NCBI GenBank assembly: GCA_024635655.1
Contig: JAGXIL010000085.1
Coordinates: 30,160-94,159 of the forward strand
Origin: Gillisia sp.
GTDB lineage: Bacteria > Bacteroidota > Bacteroidia > Flavobacteriales > Flavobacteriaceae
Direction: 5' to 3'
Length of the DNA stretch: 64,000 bases
How positions within the stretch are numbered: position 1 is the first letter of the stretch; each line of letters opens with the position of its first letter. Made by a program: the position numbers and the translations under genes. This document shows positions 1 to 10,099 of this stretch, in pieces. Under the pieces are notes generated by a model. It saw only the letters and a program-made list of their open reading frames with translations. It had not been told where the DNA came from and ran no database searches.

Positions 1-1365
1 AATATTCCCAATTATTATCTTTCCGGAAGCATCCAGGAACATTAATTTGTTAAGGTAATTCTTTAACAGCTTTTCATTCACGGTTATAGAAGTCATTTTG
101 TATTCATATTTTTCCTGATATCCATTATTTTTAATGATTCCTTTCCATTCTTCAAATTGATCCTTATCTACGTTGATCCCAATAAAATCTATTTCAGGAT
201 ATTTCTCCCGCAGATCAGTAACAATACTTTGCTGCCAATAATAGTGATAAGGAGAATTGACAGACCAGTGATAAGTGATCTTGAATCTTTTGGAAATATC
301 GTTTAATCTTATCTTTTTATTTTGTGTATTCAACAAGGTTAGTTGACCAAGGCTTTTTCCCGGGAGGAGTGCGTTTTGCAAGCCTGCCATCTGCTGAAAA
401 TCTTCTGTGCGTTTCCCTGAATAATTTATCTCTTCGAGGTGAGCAAGAATATTTTCGATTTGCTCCCGGTTTTTCGAATAAATAATGCCCCGGGCAGCAA
501 GACGATCTATAAAGCGGTTCTTGGTTCTTTTGTTTTTAATTAAAGAGTCGGCAAGGGTTATACGCCTGTTAATATTTTGATGATCGGTAAGGTTAAAACA
601 CCCTACATTTTCTGAGCTAACTATATTACAATCTTCAAGCGAGCGGGTCCTGAGATAATCATCAATAAGATTTAAATAAACGTAGTAATCATCCAGTTCT
701 TCATCATTGAAATTAATCTCTTTCCGGTAGGAGTGAAAGTCTGCAGGGATTTTTTCCACATCATCCTTTGAATACCTTCTAACGAGATACGCATAACGTT
801 CTCTTAGATCATAGAATTCATAATTTATAGAAGCGTTTGCAATTTTGAGGAATTCTTTTGAAAAATCATTCTTTCTATCCAGCTCTTTCAACTCCTGTAA
901 TCTGTTCTCCCTTATAGAATCGGTTTTATCTGCAAATGCTGAAGGGTCTAATTCGTAAGAACCAAGGATAAAATCATTGTTCTTTTGGTTGAGGAGGTAC
1001 ATTTCGTTCAGGTAATTACTTTTTTCAGCTCCCTCCCCACTAAAGGCCAGCGATTCATCAAATTCCATGGTATTGACAAAAACCATCATACTGTCCCCCG
1101 GCTCCAAATATAGCACCTGGTTTTCCGGTGGATGTTTTAAAACATATAAACCTTTTTCTGAAGAGCTGAGGTTGCCCCCAAAACGATTATTTTCATCGAG
1201 ATAAAAGGTGTCTACCACAACATTTTCCCGAAGCAGAACTATATAATCACTTGTTGGATTTACAATAAGGCCTCCTATATACATTTCCTGAGGAGTTGAA
1301 ATGCCTTTCTTGCACGCAGTAAGTGCGCACAGGATAAGAAGGGGTAACAATATTTTAAACTTCAT
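1..1365 (-). CDS. Thioredoxin-fold lipoprotein lacking CxxC (partial)
   Basis: The gene starts at ATG 1365 and runs off the left edge, so at least 455 codons are present and the C-terminus is missing. The first 19 residues form a lipoprotein signal peptide with the lipobox cysteine in LTAC, so the protein is probably anchored in the envelope. The N-terminal third looks like the beta-rich DUF4369-type region found in front of many Bacteroidota TlpA-like proteins; a long charged helical region follows. The C-terminal part has the TlpA/thioredoxin layout (GKSLGQLTLLN, then DFIGINVDKD, then FLDASGKII). Where a CxxC would stand the sequence is W367-S-V-N-S-P-Y373, so no redox cysteines are present. 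It is divergent from the ABC-F gene. Fold assignment is by motif only; function unknown. Confidence 0.7.
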   Translation of the reverse strand, partial: MKFKILLPLLILCALTACKKGISTPQEMYIGGLIVNPTSDYIVLLRENVVVDTFYLDENNRFGGNLSSSEKGLYVLKHPPENQVLYLEPGDSMMVFVNTMEFDESLAFSGEGAEKSNYLNEMYLLNQKNNDFILGSYELDPSAFADKTDSIRENRLQELKELDRKNDFSKEFLKIANASINYEFYDLRERYAYLVRRYSKDDVEKIPADFHSYRKEINFNDEELDDYYVYLNLIDDYLRTRSLEDCNIVSSENVGCFNLTDHQNINRRITLADSLIKNKRTKNRFIDRLAARGIIYSKNREQIENILAHLEEINYSGKRTEDFQQMAGLQNALLPGKSLGQLTLLNTQNKKIRLNDISKRFKITYHWSVNSPYHYYWQQSIVTDLREKYPEIDFIGINVDKDQFEEWKGIIKNNGYQEKYEYKMTSITVNEKLLKNYLNKLMFLDASGKIIIGNI

Positions 1366-1394
1366 TAGGGGTTTTAAAGGAGTGGGTAAGCTAA

Positions 1395-3170
<1,776 letters not shown>

Positions 3171-3190
3171 ATATTTAAATAAATTAATAA

Positions 3191-3240
3191 AGGGAACTAC
3201 AAAGGCTTAATACCCTTCTGTAGTTCCCTATTTTTTGTTT
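3191..3240 (+). terminator. Rho-independent terminator after ABC-F gene
   Basis: AGGGAACTACA (3191-3201) pairs with TGTAGTTCCCT (3219-3229), followed by a T-rich run. It separates the ABC-F gene from the converging minus-strand pair. Confidence 0.85.
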
Positions 3241-3252
3241 TTAGAATATAGA

Positions 3253-3447
3253 TTACATTCCTTTATAATATTTCCATAGATCGTATATTCCAAATCCTAT
3301 AAATGCTATTGCCAGGATAAACCCCAGGATATTTTCATTAAAGTCACTGGAAAGCGTGTAGACCCTATAGGTGCCGTAGCCTAAAAAAATAATTCCTAAT
3401 ATAAGATTCCAGATATTCCTTTTTTGTGGGGTAGTATTATTCTCCAT
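3253..3447 (-). CDS. Small two-helix membrane protein
   Basis: 64 residues from ATG 3447. After a short polar N-terminus there are two hydrophobic segments (roughly residues 13-33 and 42-60) joined by a short polar loop, ending in WKYYKGM. A longer reading from 3516 is possible, but the first part of it lies out of frame over the DUF2007 gene, so the short form is chosen. Its start overlaps the end of the DUF2007 gene by 11 bases, which suggests translational coupling. No family name is recognised. The overlap with a conserved small protein and the clean two-helix pattern favour a real gene. Probably cytoplasmic membrane. Confidence 0.65.
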   Translation of the reverse strand: MENNTTPQKRNIWNLILGIIFLGYGTYRVYTLSSDFNENILGFILAIAFIGFGIYDLWKYYKGM

Positions 3448-3691
3448 CCTTAAAATCTTCAGGAAAGGTGGTTCGGGCGATCTTACGTGCCATGTCATAA
3501 TGCGGTTTGTCAACAAACAGCATTACCTGTCCCGGCAATCCGCCTCCAAATCCTCCCCGCAGGCCAGATTCAAAGTCGTTTCGTATTCGGGTTGCTATTC
3601 CCTCTTTATTGAGAATTTCATCGAGGTAACTGACATTTACTTCAGAACCTGTATAGACTCTTTGGTAATCATAATCTTCTTCTGTACTCAT
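3437..3691 (-). CDS. DUF2007-type putative signal-transducing protein
   Basis: 84 residues, acidic N-terminus, then a compact alpha/beta pattern: YQRVYTGSEVNVSYLDEIL followed by GIATRIRND, a glycine-rich stretch, and QVMLFVDKPHYDMARKI. This is the layout of DUF2007 (putative signal-transducing, PII-like fold) proteins, in which a small domain with V-x-SYLDEILN-x-EGI is typical. No catalytic residues are known for the family. It is the first gene of a two-gene unit with the membrane protein overlapping its 3' end. The family call rests on motif memory. Confidence 0.75.
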   Translation of the reverse strand: MSTEEDYDYQRVYTGSEVNVSYLDEILNKEGIATRIRNDFESGLRGGFGGGLPGQVMLFVDKPHYDMARKIARTTFPEDFKDGE

Positions 3692-3764
3692 GGGATAAAT
3701 TTTGTTAAACCAATGTACACATTAGCAATGGAAAGAGGTAAGTTTTTAAAAAGAGTTTAACGTT

Positions 3765-4490
3765 CTAGGCATTGAAATAGATGCTGTTCCAGATAGCTGA
3801 GCTAAAATTTTTCCCGAATTTAAATCCGTAAAAAATGGCCAGTGCAGTTATCCACTTGAACATAAAAAAGAAAAGAACAAAGAATTCAGTTGTAGTTTGT
3901 TCCTGGCTGAACATCCCAGAAGGAATGAGAACGGTAAAAATTAAACTCAGGGCAAATAAAAAGAACATGAAATTTTCCAGTTGACGAAAAGGCCACATCA
4001 TGATCTTCCGCAAAGGGTGCAGGTCTCTGCCCCAGGAATGAATGAGATAGTAATATTGATTGCCAATAGGAGCAAAAAGTAAAGGATCATCGGCGTTTTT
4101 CAACTTGAAAACGCTGGCAGGTGCCATGATCTTAAATCCTTTGAGAGAAATATCGTGAGCCTTTTCTACCTCCTTTATTTTTATAATAGCCTCATAAGGC
4201 AGCTCGGCTTTAAATAATGCTGAATTGAGGAATCTGAGCCGGTAATTCACACATATCTTTTCAATATCGTCCAGGTGAAAGATCCTGTCAGGATGAAGTC
4301 GGTCCGGGAGAAAAGGATTTGAAATATGATCGTCACTATTATTCTGAAGGATCTTCAGGATCTTATCTTCTCTCGCGGTTTCGTCCCTGAAAATTTGATG
4401 AACTGTTTGAAGCAAATCCTGCTCAGCAATACGCTTTTTTCTGTTCTGAAGAATTTTTTCCGGAATGTTTATTCGCTTCAATTTCATCAT
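3765..4490 (-). CDS. Conserved membrane protein of unknown function
   Basis: 241 residues. The first 160 residues are soluble, charged and rich in Lys/Arg (IPEKILQNRKKRIAEQDLL at the start), with a central stretch FKIMAPASVFKL and IGNQYYYLIHSWG. Two strongly hydrophobic helices follow, about residues 174-195 and 204-224, so the protein is likely held in the cytoplasmic membrane by its C-terminus. I do not recognise the family. The start could be either of two adjacent ATGs (4490 or 4487). It stands alone between the DUF2007 pair and the fasciclin gene. Confidence 0.7.
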   Translation of the reverse strand: MMKLKRINIPEKILQNRKKRIAEQDLLQTVHQIFRDETAREDKILKILQNNSDDHISNPFLPDRLHPDRIFHLDDIEKICVNYRLRFLNSALFKAELPYEAIIKIKEVEKAHDISLKGFKIMAPASVFKLKNADDPLLFAPIGNQYYYLIHSWGRDLHPLRKIMMWPFRQLENFMFFLFALSLIFTVLIPSGMFSQEQTTTEFFVLFFFMFKWITALAIFYGFKFGKNFSSAIWNSIYFNA

Positions 4491-4676
4491 CCAATCTTTG
4501 AATAACTAAATTAACTAATTGATCCTGAAGAAACAATGGATTATTAAAAAAAATTAGTGGCTCGTAGTAATTATTTTTTTACTCTGAACATGAGTTAATT
4601 CACTCCCAATTTGCTACAAATTAAGAACCGTCCAAGAGGTAACAACGTTAATTTGAATATAATTAAAAATAAAATT

Positions 4677-5249
4677 ATGAAAAAGATCAAATTTTTAGCG
4701 ATCGCATTAATGATCGGAACATTTACGATGAGTGGGAGCCTGCAGGCCCAGGGATCTAAAGAAAACTCTAAAATGGTTGGTGGTGCAGAAATGTATCCCA
4801 ATAAGAATATTGTAGAGAACGCTGTGAATTCGAAAGACCACACCACTCTTGTGGCGGCAGTACAGGCAGCAGACCTGGTGACAGTACTTCAAGGGGAAGG
4901 TCCCTTTACAGTTTTTGCTCCTACCAATGCAGCTTTCGAAAAATTACCTGCAGGGACTGTAGAAAATTTATTGAAGCCTGAGAACAAGGAGATGTTGCAA
5001 GGTATCCTAACTTACCACGTAATTGCCGGTGATTTTAAAGCTGCTGATGTAGTTGCTGCAATTGAAAAAAGTAACGGAACTGCTACTTTTAAAACAGTGA
5101 ATGGAACAGATTTAAAAGCTATGTTAGATGGGGATAACGTGAAATTACAGGATGCTGCTGGAAATGTTGCCACTGTAACTTTAGCCGATGTGAATCAATC
5201 TAATGGTGTGATTCACGTTTTGGATACAGTTTTACTGCCTTCAAAATAA
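4677..5249 (+). CDS. Secreted fasciclin (FAS1) domain protein
   Basis: 190 residues from ATG 4677. A signal peptide (MKKIKFLAIALMIGT, cleavage after LQAQ) is followed by about 30 linker residues and one FAS1 domain (about 57-189). Typical FAS1 features are present: DHTTLVAAVQAADL, the H1 motif FTVFAPTNAAFEKLP, the central ILTYHVIAG and the H2-like NGVIHVLDTVLLP. FAS1 proteins act in adhesion or cell-surface interactions; the role here is unknown. An in-frame start at 4611 would place a charged non-signal sequence before the signal peptide, so it is rejected. A bidirectional terminator follows. Confidence 0.92.
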   Translation: MKKIKFLAIALMIGTFTMSGSLQAQGSKENSKMVGGAEMYPNKNIVENAVNSKDHTTLVAAVQAADLVTVLQGEGPFTVFAPTNAAFEKLPAGTVENLLKPENKEMLQGILTYHVIAGDFKAADVVAAIEKSNGTATFKTVNGTDLKAMLDGDNVKLQDAAGNVATVTLADVNQSNGVIHVLDTVLLPSK

Positions 5250-5286
5250 GAGGTTTTATTCTACCCTAAATTTAAGGAATAAAACT

Positions 5287-5320
5287 AAAAGCCAATTTCA
5301 GATTGCTGAAATTGGCTTTT
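5287..5320. terminator. Bidirectional terminator between fasciclin gene and pheT
   Basis: AAAAGCCAATTTCAG (5287-5301) and CTGAAATTGGCTTTT (5306-5320) form a perfect 15-bp stem with a 4-base loop. A-tracts and T-tracts at the two sides let it serve both converging genes. Confidence 0.9.
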
Positions 5321-5341
5321 CTGTTTATTTGTTCTTTATAA

Positions 5342-7768
5342 TTATCGAAGTTCTGCCTGGAGATCATTCTCAAAACGCTGTTGAAGCTTTTTCATGATCT
5401 TATCTACTGTGGCATCAGTTAAGGTTTTATGCTCATCCTGAAACATGAAACTAACAGCATAGCTTTTCTTTCCCTCAGGTAAACTGCCGCCCTGGTAAAC
5501 GTCAAATAGATTAACTTCCTTTAGTAGTTTCTTCTCCGTTTGTTTGGCTATTTCTTCTACCTGATGGTAATTAACCGAATTATCCAGCAACAAGGCAAAA
5601 TCCCTTCTTACTACCGGGAATCTTGGAATAGGTGAAAATTTGGTTTTCCGGGTCCTGGCCGCTTCAAGTACAAGATCCCAGTTAAAATCGGCGTAAAACA
5701 CTTCCTGATCAATATCAAAGTGTTTAAGTACAGATCTTTTTAGCACCCCAAATTCTACCAACCTCATTTTTCCAAGGCTCAGGGACAGTCCTTCTGAAAA
5801 TACATCCAATTTTACTTCTCCTGTTTTTAGCGGCTCAAGGCCCAGGCGTTCCAGGATCCTTTCAATAATTCCCTTGATATAAAAGAAGTTCCCCGGAAAA
5901 TCACTTTTGCTCCAGCTTTCTGCAGTTCTGTTTCCTGAAACCAGCAGACTCAAATGCTTATTTTCAGCCCGGCCACTCTCATAATTGTGGTAGGTTTTTC
6001 CGAATTCAAAAAATTTCAGGTCTGCCTGTTTTCGATTGATATTGTAGCTTACCGCCTCCAGCCCTGAAAAGAGCAGGGTTTGTCTCATAACTGAAAGATC
6101 CTGGCTAAGAGGGTTTAGAATATTTACATTATACTCTTCTTTGATCTGTTCACTTAGTTTGTTATAGGAAGGGGTAATAAGAGAATTGGCCATACTTTCA
6201 TAAAAACCCTGCCCTACGAGTTGATTGGCAATAAGATCCTGAAGCTTGTAATCTTCAAAGCGGGTAGAATTGGAAACCGAAGCACTAAACTTGCTCCCGA
6301 ATTCTATATTGTTATACCCATAAACCCTCAAGATCTCCTCGATTACATCAGCCTCCCGCTGAACATCTACCCGGTAGGAAGGAATAGTAAGCCCCATACC
6401 GGTTTCTGTAATGTTATTCACCCGAATCTCCAGGGAAGCGAGTATAGATTTTATAGTTTCGGTAGCGAGATTCTGGCCTATTAATTTATTTACCTTTTCA
6501 AAAGTGAGAAAAACCTGGAAGTCTTCTATCTTTTTGAAATAAAGATCTTCTATATCACTGGTGATCTCACCGCCGGCAAGTTCCATAATAAGCAGAGCAG
6601 CACGTTTAAGAGCGTATTCGGTAATATTGGGATCAATTCCCCTTTCATACCTAAAAGAGGCATCTGTATTCAATCCGTGCCTTTTGGCAGTTTTACGCAC
6701 CGTAACCGGATTAAAATAGGCACTTTCTATAAATATTTTTGTTGTTGTTTTTGTTACTCCGCTGTGTAGGCCTCCAAAAATTCCGGCTATGGCAAGAGGT
6801 TTTTCGGTATCACATATCATAAGATCTTCCTCGTGAAGTTCTCTTTCTACTTCATCAAGAGTCACAAATTTGGTTCCTGCGGGAAGGGTTTTTACGTGGA
6901 TCTCTTGTCCTTCAATTTTTTCGGCATCAAAAAAGTGAAGGGGCTGCCCAAGTTCATGGAGGACGTAATTGGAAATATCTACCAGATTATTTTTTGAGTT
7001 TATTCCTATGGCTTTCAATCTGTTCTTAAGCCAGTTAGGAGATTCACCTACAGTAATACCTGAAATGGTTAAACTGCAATATCTTGGAGCCAGGCCCGCA
7101 TCTTTTACCTTTACAGGTATCCTGAAACTGCGGCTGTCTACGTGGAAACTGCTCACCGATGGGGTGATCAATTCCAGACTTAGGTCCTGCTGCTGGTAAC
7201 CCGCCTTGAGATCCCGGGCAACTCCCCAGTGACTCATGGCATCGGCCCGGTTGGGAGTGAGGCCTATTTCAAACACGTGGTCTGTCTCAACTTCAAAAAC
7301 ATCAGAAACAGGAGTTCCGGGGTTCAGGTCATTTTCCAGGACCATAATTCCTTCATGGCTGGTCCCCAATCCCAGTTCGCTTTCTGAACAAACCATTCCC
7401 TCACTGGCCTCTCCGCGAATCTTTCCTTTTTTGATCTCCCAGGCCTCGCCTTTAGGGTCATAGAGGGTAGTTCCTATAGTAGCCACGGGAACCTTTTGAC
7501 CTTCGGCAATATTAGGAGCACCACAAACTATTTGCAGTTGTTCCCCATTGCCTATATCGATCTTACAAACCTTCAATCTATCTGCATTGGGATGGGATAT
7601 GCAGCTTAGCACATGCCCGGTTACTACCCCTTCAAGTCCGCCTTTAATGCTTTGAAAATTTTTGATCCCTTCAACTTCAAGACCAAGATCGGTAAGTAAA
7701 AAGCCTGTTTCTTCAGGGTTGTTGGGAAGTTTAATAAATTGTTTAAGCCAGTTGTAAGAAATTTTCAT
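5342..7768 (-). CDS. pheT: Phenylalanine--tRNA ligase beta subunit
   Basis: 808 residues, the usual length for the bacterial beta subunit. It starts with MKISYNWLKQF and then an EMAP/OB-fold tRNA-binding domain (about 40-150, with HPNADRLKVCKI and the GEASEGMVCSESELGL stretch). B3/B4 editing-type domains (about 210-385; LTPNRADAMSHWGVARDL precedes, with GQPLHFFD and the FRYERGIDP region) follow, then B5 (about 405-480, YRVDVQREADVIEEILRVYG), a catalytic-like domain, and a C-terminal anticodon-binding FDX-ACB domain (FPVVRRDFALLLD onward). It works as an alpha2-beta2 enzyme with PheS, which is not in the window. It appears monocistronic, with a -7-like element upstream. Confidence 0.97.
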   Translation of the reverse strand: MKISYNWLKQFIKLPNNPEETGFLLTDLGLEVEGIKNFQSIKGGLEGVVTGHVLSCISHPNADRLKVCKIDIGNGEQLQIVCGAPNIAEGQKVPVATIGTTLYDPKGEAWEIKKGKIRGEASEGMVCSESELGLGTSHEGIMVLENDLNPGTPVSDVFEVETDHVFEIGLTPNRADAMSHWGVARDLKAGYQQQDLSLELITPSVSSFHVDSRSFRIPVKVKDAGLAPRYCSLTISGITVGESPNWLKNRLKAIGINSKNNLVDISNYVLHELGQPLHFFDAEKIEGQEIHVKTLPAGTKFVTLDEVERELHEEDLMICDTEKPLAIAGIFGGLHSGVTKTTTKIFIESAYFNPVTVRKTAKRHGLNTDASFRYERGIDPNITEYALKRAALLIMELAGGEITSDIEDLYFKKIEDFQVFLTFEKVNKLIGQNLATETIKSILASLEIRVNNITETGMGLTIPSYRVDVQREADVIEEILRVYGYNNIEFGSKFSASVSNSTRFEDYKLQDLIANQLVGQGFYESMANSLITPSYNKLSEQIKEEYNVNILNPLSQDLSVMRQTLLFSGLEAVSYNINRKQADLKFFEFGKTYHNYESGRAENKHLSLLVSGNRTAESWSKSDFPGNFFYIKGIIERILERLGLEPLKTGEVKLDVFSEGLSLSLGKMRLVEFGVLKRSVLKHFDIDQEVFYADFNWDLVLEAARTRKTKFSPIPRFPVVRRDFALLLDNSVNYHQVEEIAKQTEKKLLKEVNLFDVYQGGSLPEGKKSYAVSFMFQDEHKTLTDATVDKIMKKLQQRFENDLQAELR

Positions 7769-7788
7769 TAGTTGTTTTTTAACGGAAG

Positions 7789-7796
7789 TAAAGATA
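7789..7796 (-). promoter_or_regulatory. Possible pheT promoter -7 element
   Basis: On the minus strand the bases read TATCTTTA, one mismatch from TAnnTTTG, 20 bases before the pheT ATG. No well-spaced TTG is present, so this is tentative. Confidence 0.3.
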
Positions 7797-7904
7797 GTAT
7801 TACCATTGGTTTTGGCATAATTACAATTTTATTTTTAATGAGAAAATCGGGCATAAGAAAGGGAAATCCTGCGATTCCCCTTTAAAATGATTTAAATTCA
7901 GAAT

Positions 7905-8834
7905 TTATGGATTATTCCTGCTCATATCCATGGCATACATTTTCTTCCAGTCCTCTTTATCAGGTTCAGATTCATAGACCACCCAGTTCAGGCTTCCGTC
8001 GGGATTTTTCTTTAGTTCATGCCTCATCTTTTTATCGTCCCCGTCCTGGTCATTTTCAAGTTCTATTAGTTCATATGTTTCGTTACCAAGCTCCTTTAAT
8101 TTAAGGGAAGTAGTCCTAATCCCCATTGGTGTATTGATATTAATATAAGCCACATCGTACTTATCTTCCACAGCATCATAAACCATGATCCTTTTTCCCA
8201 TCACCTCACCCCGCTGATTTAGGTGGTTGATCATGATCATATTTTCATCCTCATTCTGAACATACTCGTCCCTTCCTGTAAAAACGCCGGATCCTATGCC
8301 TTCAGCAAAACTTGTGCCTGTGACATTCCATTCGCCCATTAAGAAATCAAGTTTTCGGTGCTTATTTTCAATCTTGGCAAGTTTGGCTTTTGACATTTTC
8401 ATTAACTCTTTCTCATCTTCCCTGGTGCTATTCTCAGCCATAGAAACAGCTTTTTCAAGATGTTCCCTGGCTGCCTCTTTGTCCCCTTTTTTAATAAAGT
8501 AATCGGCATAAGAATCATGGGGATTGGCAGCATCAGGATACTCCTCCATGTTTAATTTAAAGATCTTTTCAGCTGCTTCCATATCCCCGTCGTTTTCCAT
8601 AACTAAATACCCTATCCGGTTAAGTTCCCATTCATTAAATTTATATTGGTCAGAATTATTGGCTTTAAGATCCCGGTACTTTTCCATTGCACTTTTAATT
8701 CCGCTTTGACGGTATTCTTCATATACAATATCTCCCACAGAATTTGAGTTTGTTGCCTCCTGGGAGAAAACAAAGCTGGCCAGGCAAATGAAGCACAAGC
8801 TTAGAACCTGGCTAAGGTTGAATTTAGTTTCCAT
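7905..8834 (-). CDS. Secreted TPR protein with DUF1579-like C-terminal domain
   Basis: 309 residues. A signal peptide (cleavage around VFSQ, residue 25) is followed by helical TPR-like repeats (about 60-150, including AAEKIFKLNMEEYPDAANPH and the motif DSYADYFIKKGDKEAAREHL). The C-terminal half begins LDFLMGEWNVTGT and continues as beta strands (YVQNEDENMIMINHL, KRIMVYDAVEDKYDV), the pattern of DUF1579/lipocalin-like domains. The combination suggests a periplasmic or outer-envelope protein of unknown role. It has no close operon partner; the upstream gap is 320 bases. Domain calls are by pattern. Confidence 0.75.
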   Translation of the reverse strand: METKFNLSQVLSLCFICLASFVFSQEATNSNSVGDIVYEEYRQSGIKSAMEKYRDLKANNSDQYKFNEWELNRIGYLVMENDGDMEAAEKIFKLNMEEYPDAANPHDSYADYFIKKGDKEAAREHLEKAVSMAENSTREDEKELMKMSKAKLAKIENKHRKLDFLMGEWNVTGTSFAEGIGSGVFTGRDEYVQNEDENMIMINHLNQRGEVMGKRIMVYDAVEDKYDVAYININTPMGIRTTSLKLKELGNETYELIELENDQDGDDKKMRHELKKNPDGSLNWVVYESEPDKEDWKKMYAMDMSRNNP

Positions 8835-9154
8835 AGTATTGATTATTAATTGGTTAACTTCTAAATTTACGAAATTAGCAGATCAAATTATGGGGGTAGG
8901 TCTAATTTGTAGAATATGGAAGTATGTGTATTTTCTACGGAAAATTTAATTTTTTTATTAAAGTTTAAATACCTTTTTAAAAGGTGGGAGGTTGATGACT
9001 AAAGGATTAAACATAATTCGTTATTTTATAAGTATAGAAGGTTGACGCATTAGGTATGGAATTAGCAAAAATAGGGGATAACCACCATTTCATTAAGTAT
9101 GTTTAATGAGAAAAGGGCCCCAGAGGCCCTTTTAAAAAAATATTTGTTTGAATA
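8835..9154. other. Intergenic region, 320 bases, no gene seen
   Basis: AT-rich spacer. It should hold the promoter of the TPR gene (minus-strand TAATTTCG at 8871-8878 is one mismatch from the -7 consensus) and, at 9111-9133, the terminator of the lipoprotein gene. The longest ATG reading frame I find is 16 codons. Nothing else is evident. Confidence 0.5.
9111..9133 (-). terminator. Hairpin downstream of the lipoprotein gene
   Basis: AAAAGGGCC (9111-9119) pairs with GGCCCTTTT (9125-9133). The minus-strand T run is short (TTTTCTC), so termination strength is uncertain. Confidence 0.65.
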
Positions 9155-9898
9155 TTAGCTACAGCTCACTGTGAATTTATCTTCTTCGTCTGCTTTTTGG
9201 GAAATTTTATTGACTGTAAAATCTGTCCAAACATTACTGGTTTCGGAATTACCACTGCATTTAGGATCAAGCTCTACAATATATTCCAATACTTCACATT
9301 TCTCCAGGTCCATTACAGCTTTATAAGTTTGTCCTTCACCATTTTGAGAAAAATCATCACCTAACCCGGAAATATAAGATGCCTGTGCAAAAGTGAATAC
9401 CAATTCTGCATTAACCATGTCTTCACCTGCAGTGTAGGTAAAGGTATAAGTTCCATCTGCATTAGCAACATAAGTAAAGCTTTCGGTGCAGCAATCTTTT
9501 ACAGTTAAAATTTGAGGATCATTCCAGGGCCCATTTTCTGCAGAGTACCTTAATGAGTAGTCTGTTGCTTCTTCAAATGTGTAATTAAAGGATGTCGTGG
9601 TTACATTATTTAAATTTTCCTGATATATTTCTACCCATTCCCCATCAATATATAAATCAACTTTAATATTTGTAGAAAGATTTTTCCCCTGAGGATTAGT
9701 CCTTTGTTCAAAATCTACAGTAATCTCTGTTTCTTCACCCGCACAAACTTCCTCTAGAAAAGTCATACTAGAAGTATATGTAGCATTTAATTTTGCAGAA
9801 GCATCAGCAGTCTCCAGATTTTCTCCGGAATCTATGGATTCTACACTGCAGGATGTAAATCCTATTGCAAGGACAAATAAGTAAATAATTTTTTTCAT
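9155..9898 (-). CDS. Cysteine-rich lipoprotein of unknown function
   Basis: 247 residues beginning MKKIIYLFVLAIGFTSC, a lipoprotein signal with lipidated Cys17. The mature part is acidic and predicted beta-rich, with repeated Thr/Tyr strands. Seven further cysteines are visible: VCAGE, the pair in KDCCTES, EKCEV, DPKCSG and the terminal FTVSCS, which may form disulfides outside the cytoplasm. I recognise no domain; the strand pattern is reminiscent of an immunoglobulin-like surface fold. It stands alone between the TPR gene and recG. Real gene status is supported by the signal peptide and its own terminator. Confidence 0.7.
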   Translation of the reverse strand: MKKIIYLFVLAIGFTSCSVESIDSGENLETADASAKLNATYTSSMTFLEEVCAGEETEITVDFEQRTNPQGKNLSTNIKVDLYIDGEWVEIYQENLNNVTTTSFNYTFEEATDYSLRYSAENGPWNDPQILTVKDCCTESFTYVANADGTYTFTYTAGEDMVNAELVFTFAQASYISGLGDDFSQNGEGQTYKAVMDLEKCEVLEYIVELDPKCSGNSETSNVWTDFTVNKISQKADEEDKFTVSCS

Positions 9899-10099
9899 AA
9901 TTAATAGATTTTTAATAGTTAGATTATGAATCTAAATCAAAAGCCCCACTAATTTCGGCATTTTCTTGATTTTTCGATAAAATTTTAGGTTTTTTCGATG
10001 AAATACCAAGACTATAGAAAAATTCCCAGGGTGTTGAATATCTACTACTAAAGAATCAATATTCACAAACAAATTGAAAACAAAACACCAAAGAGTGGG

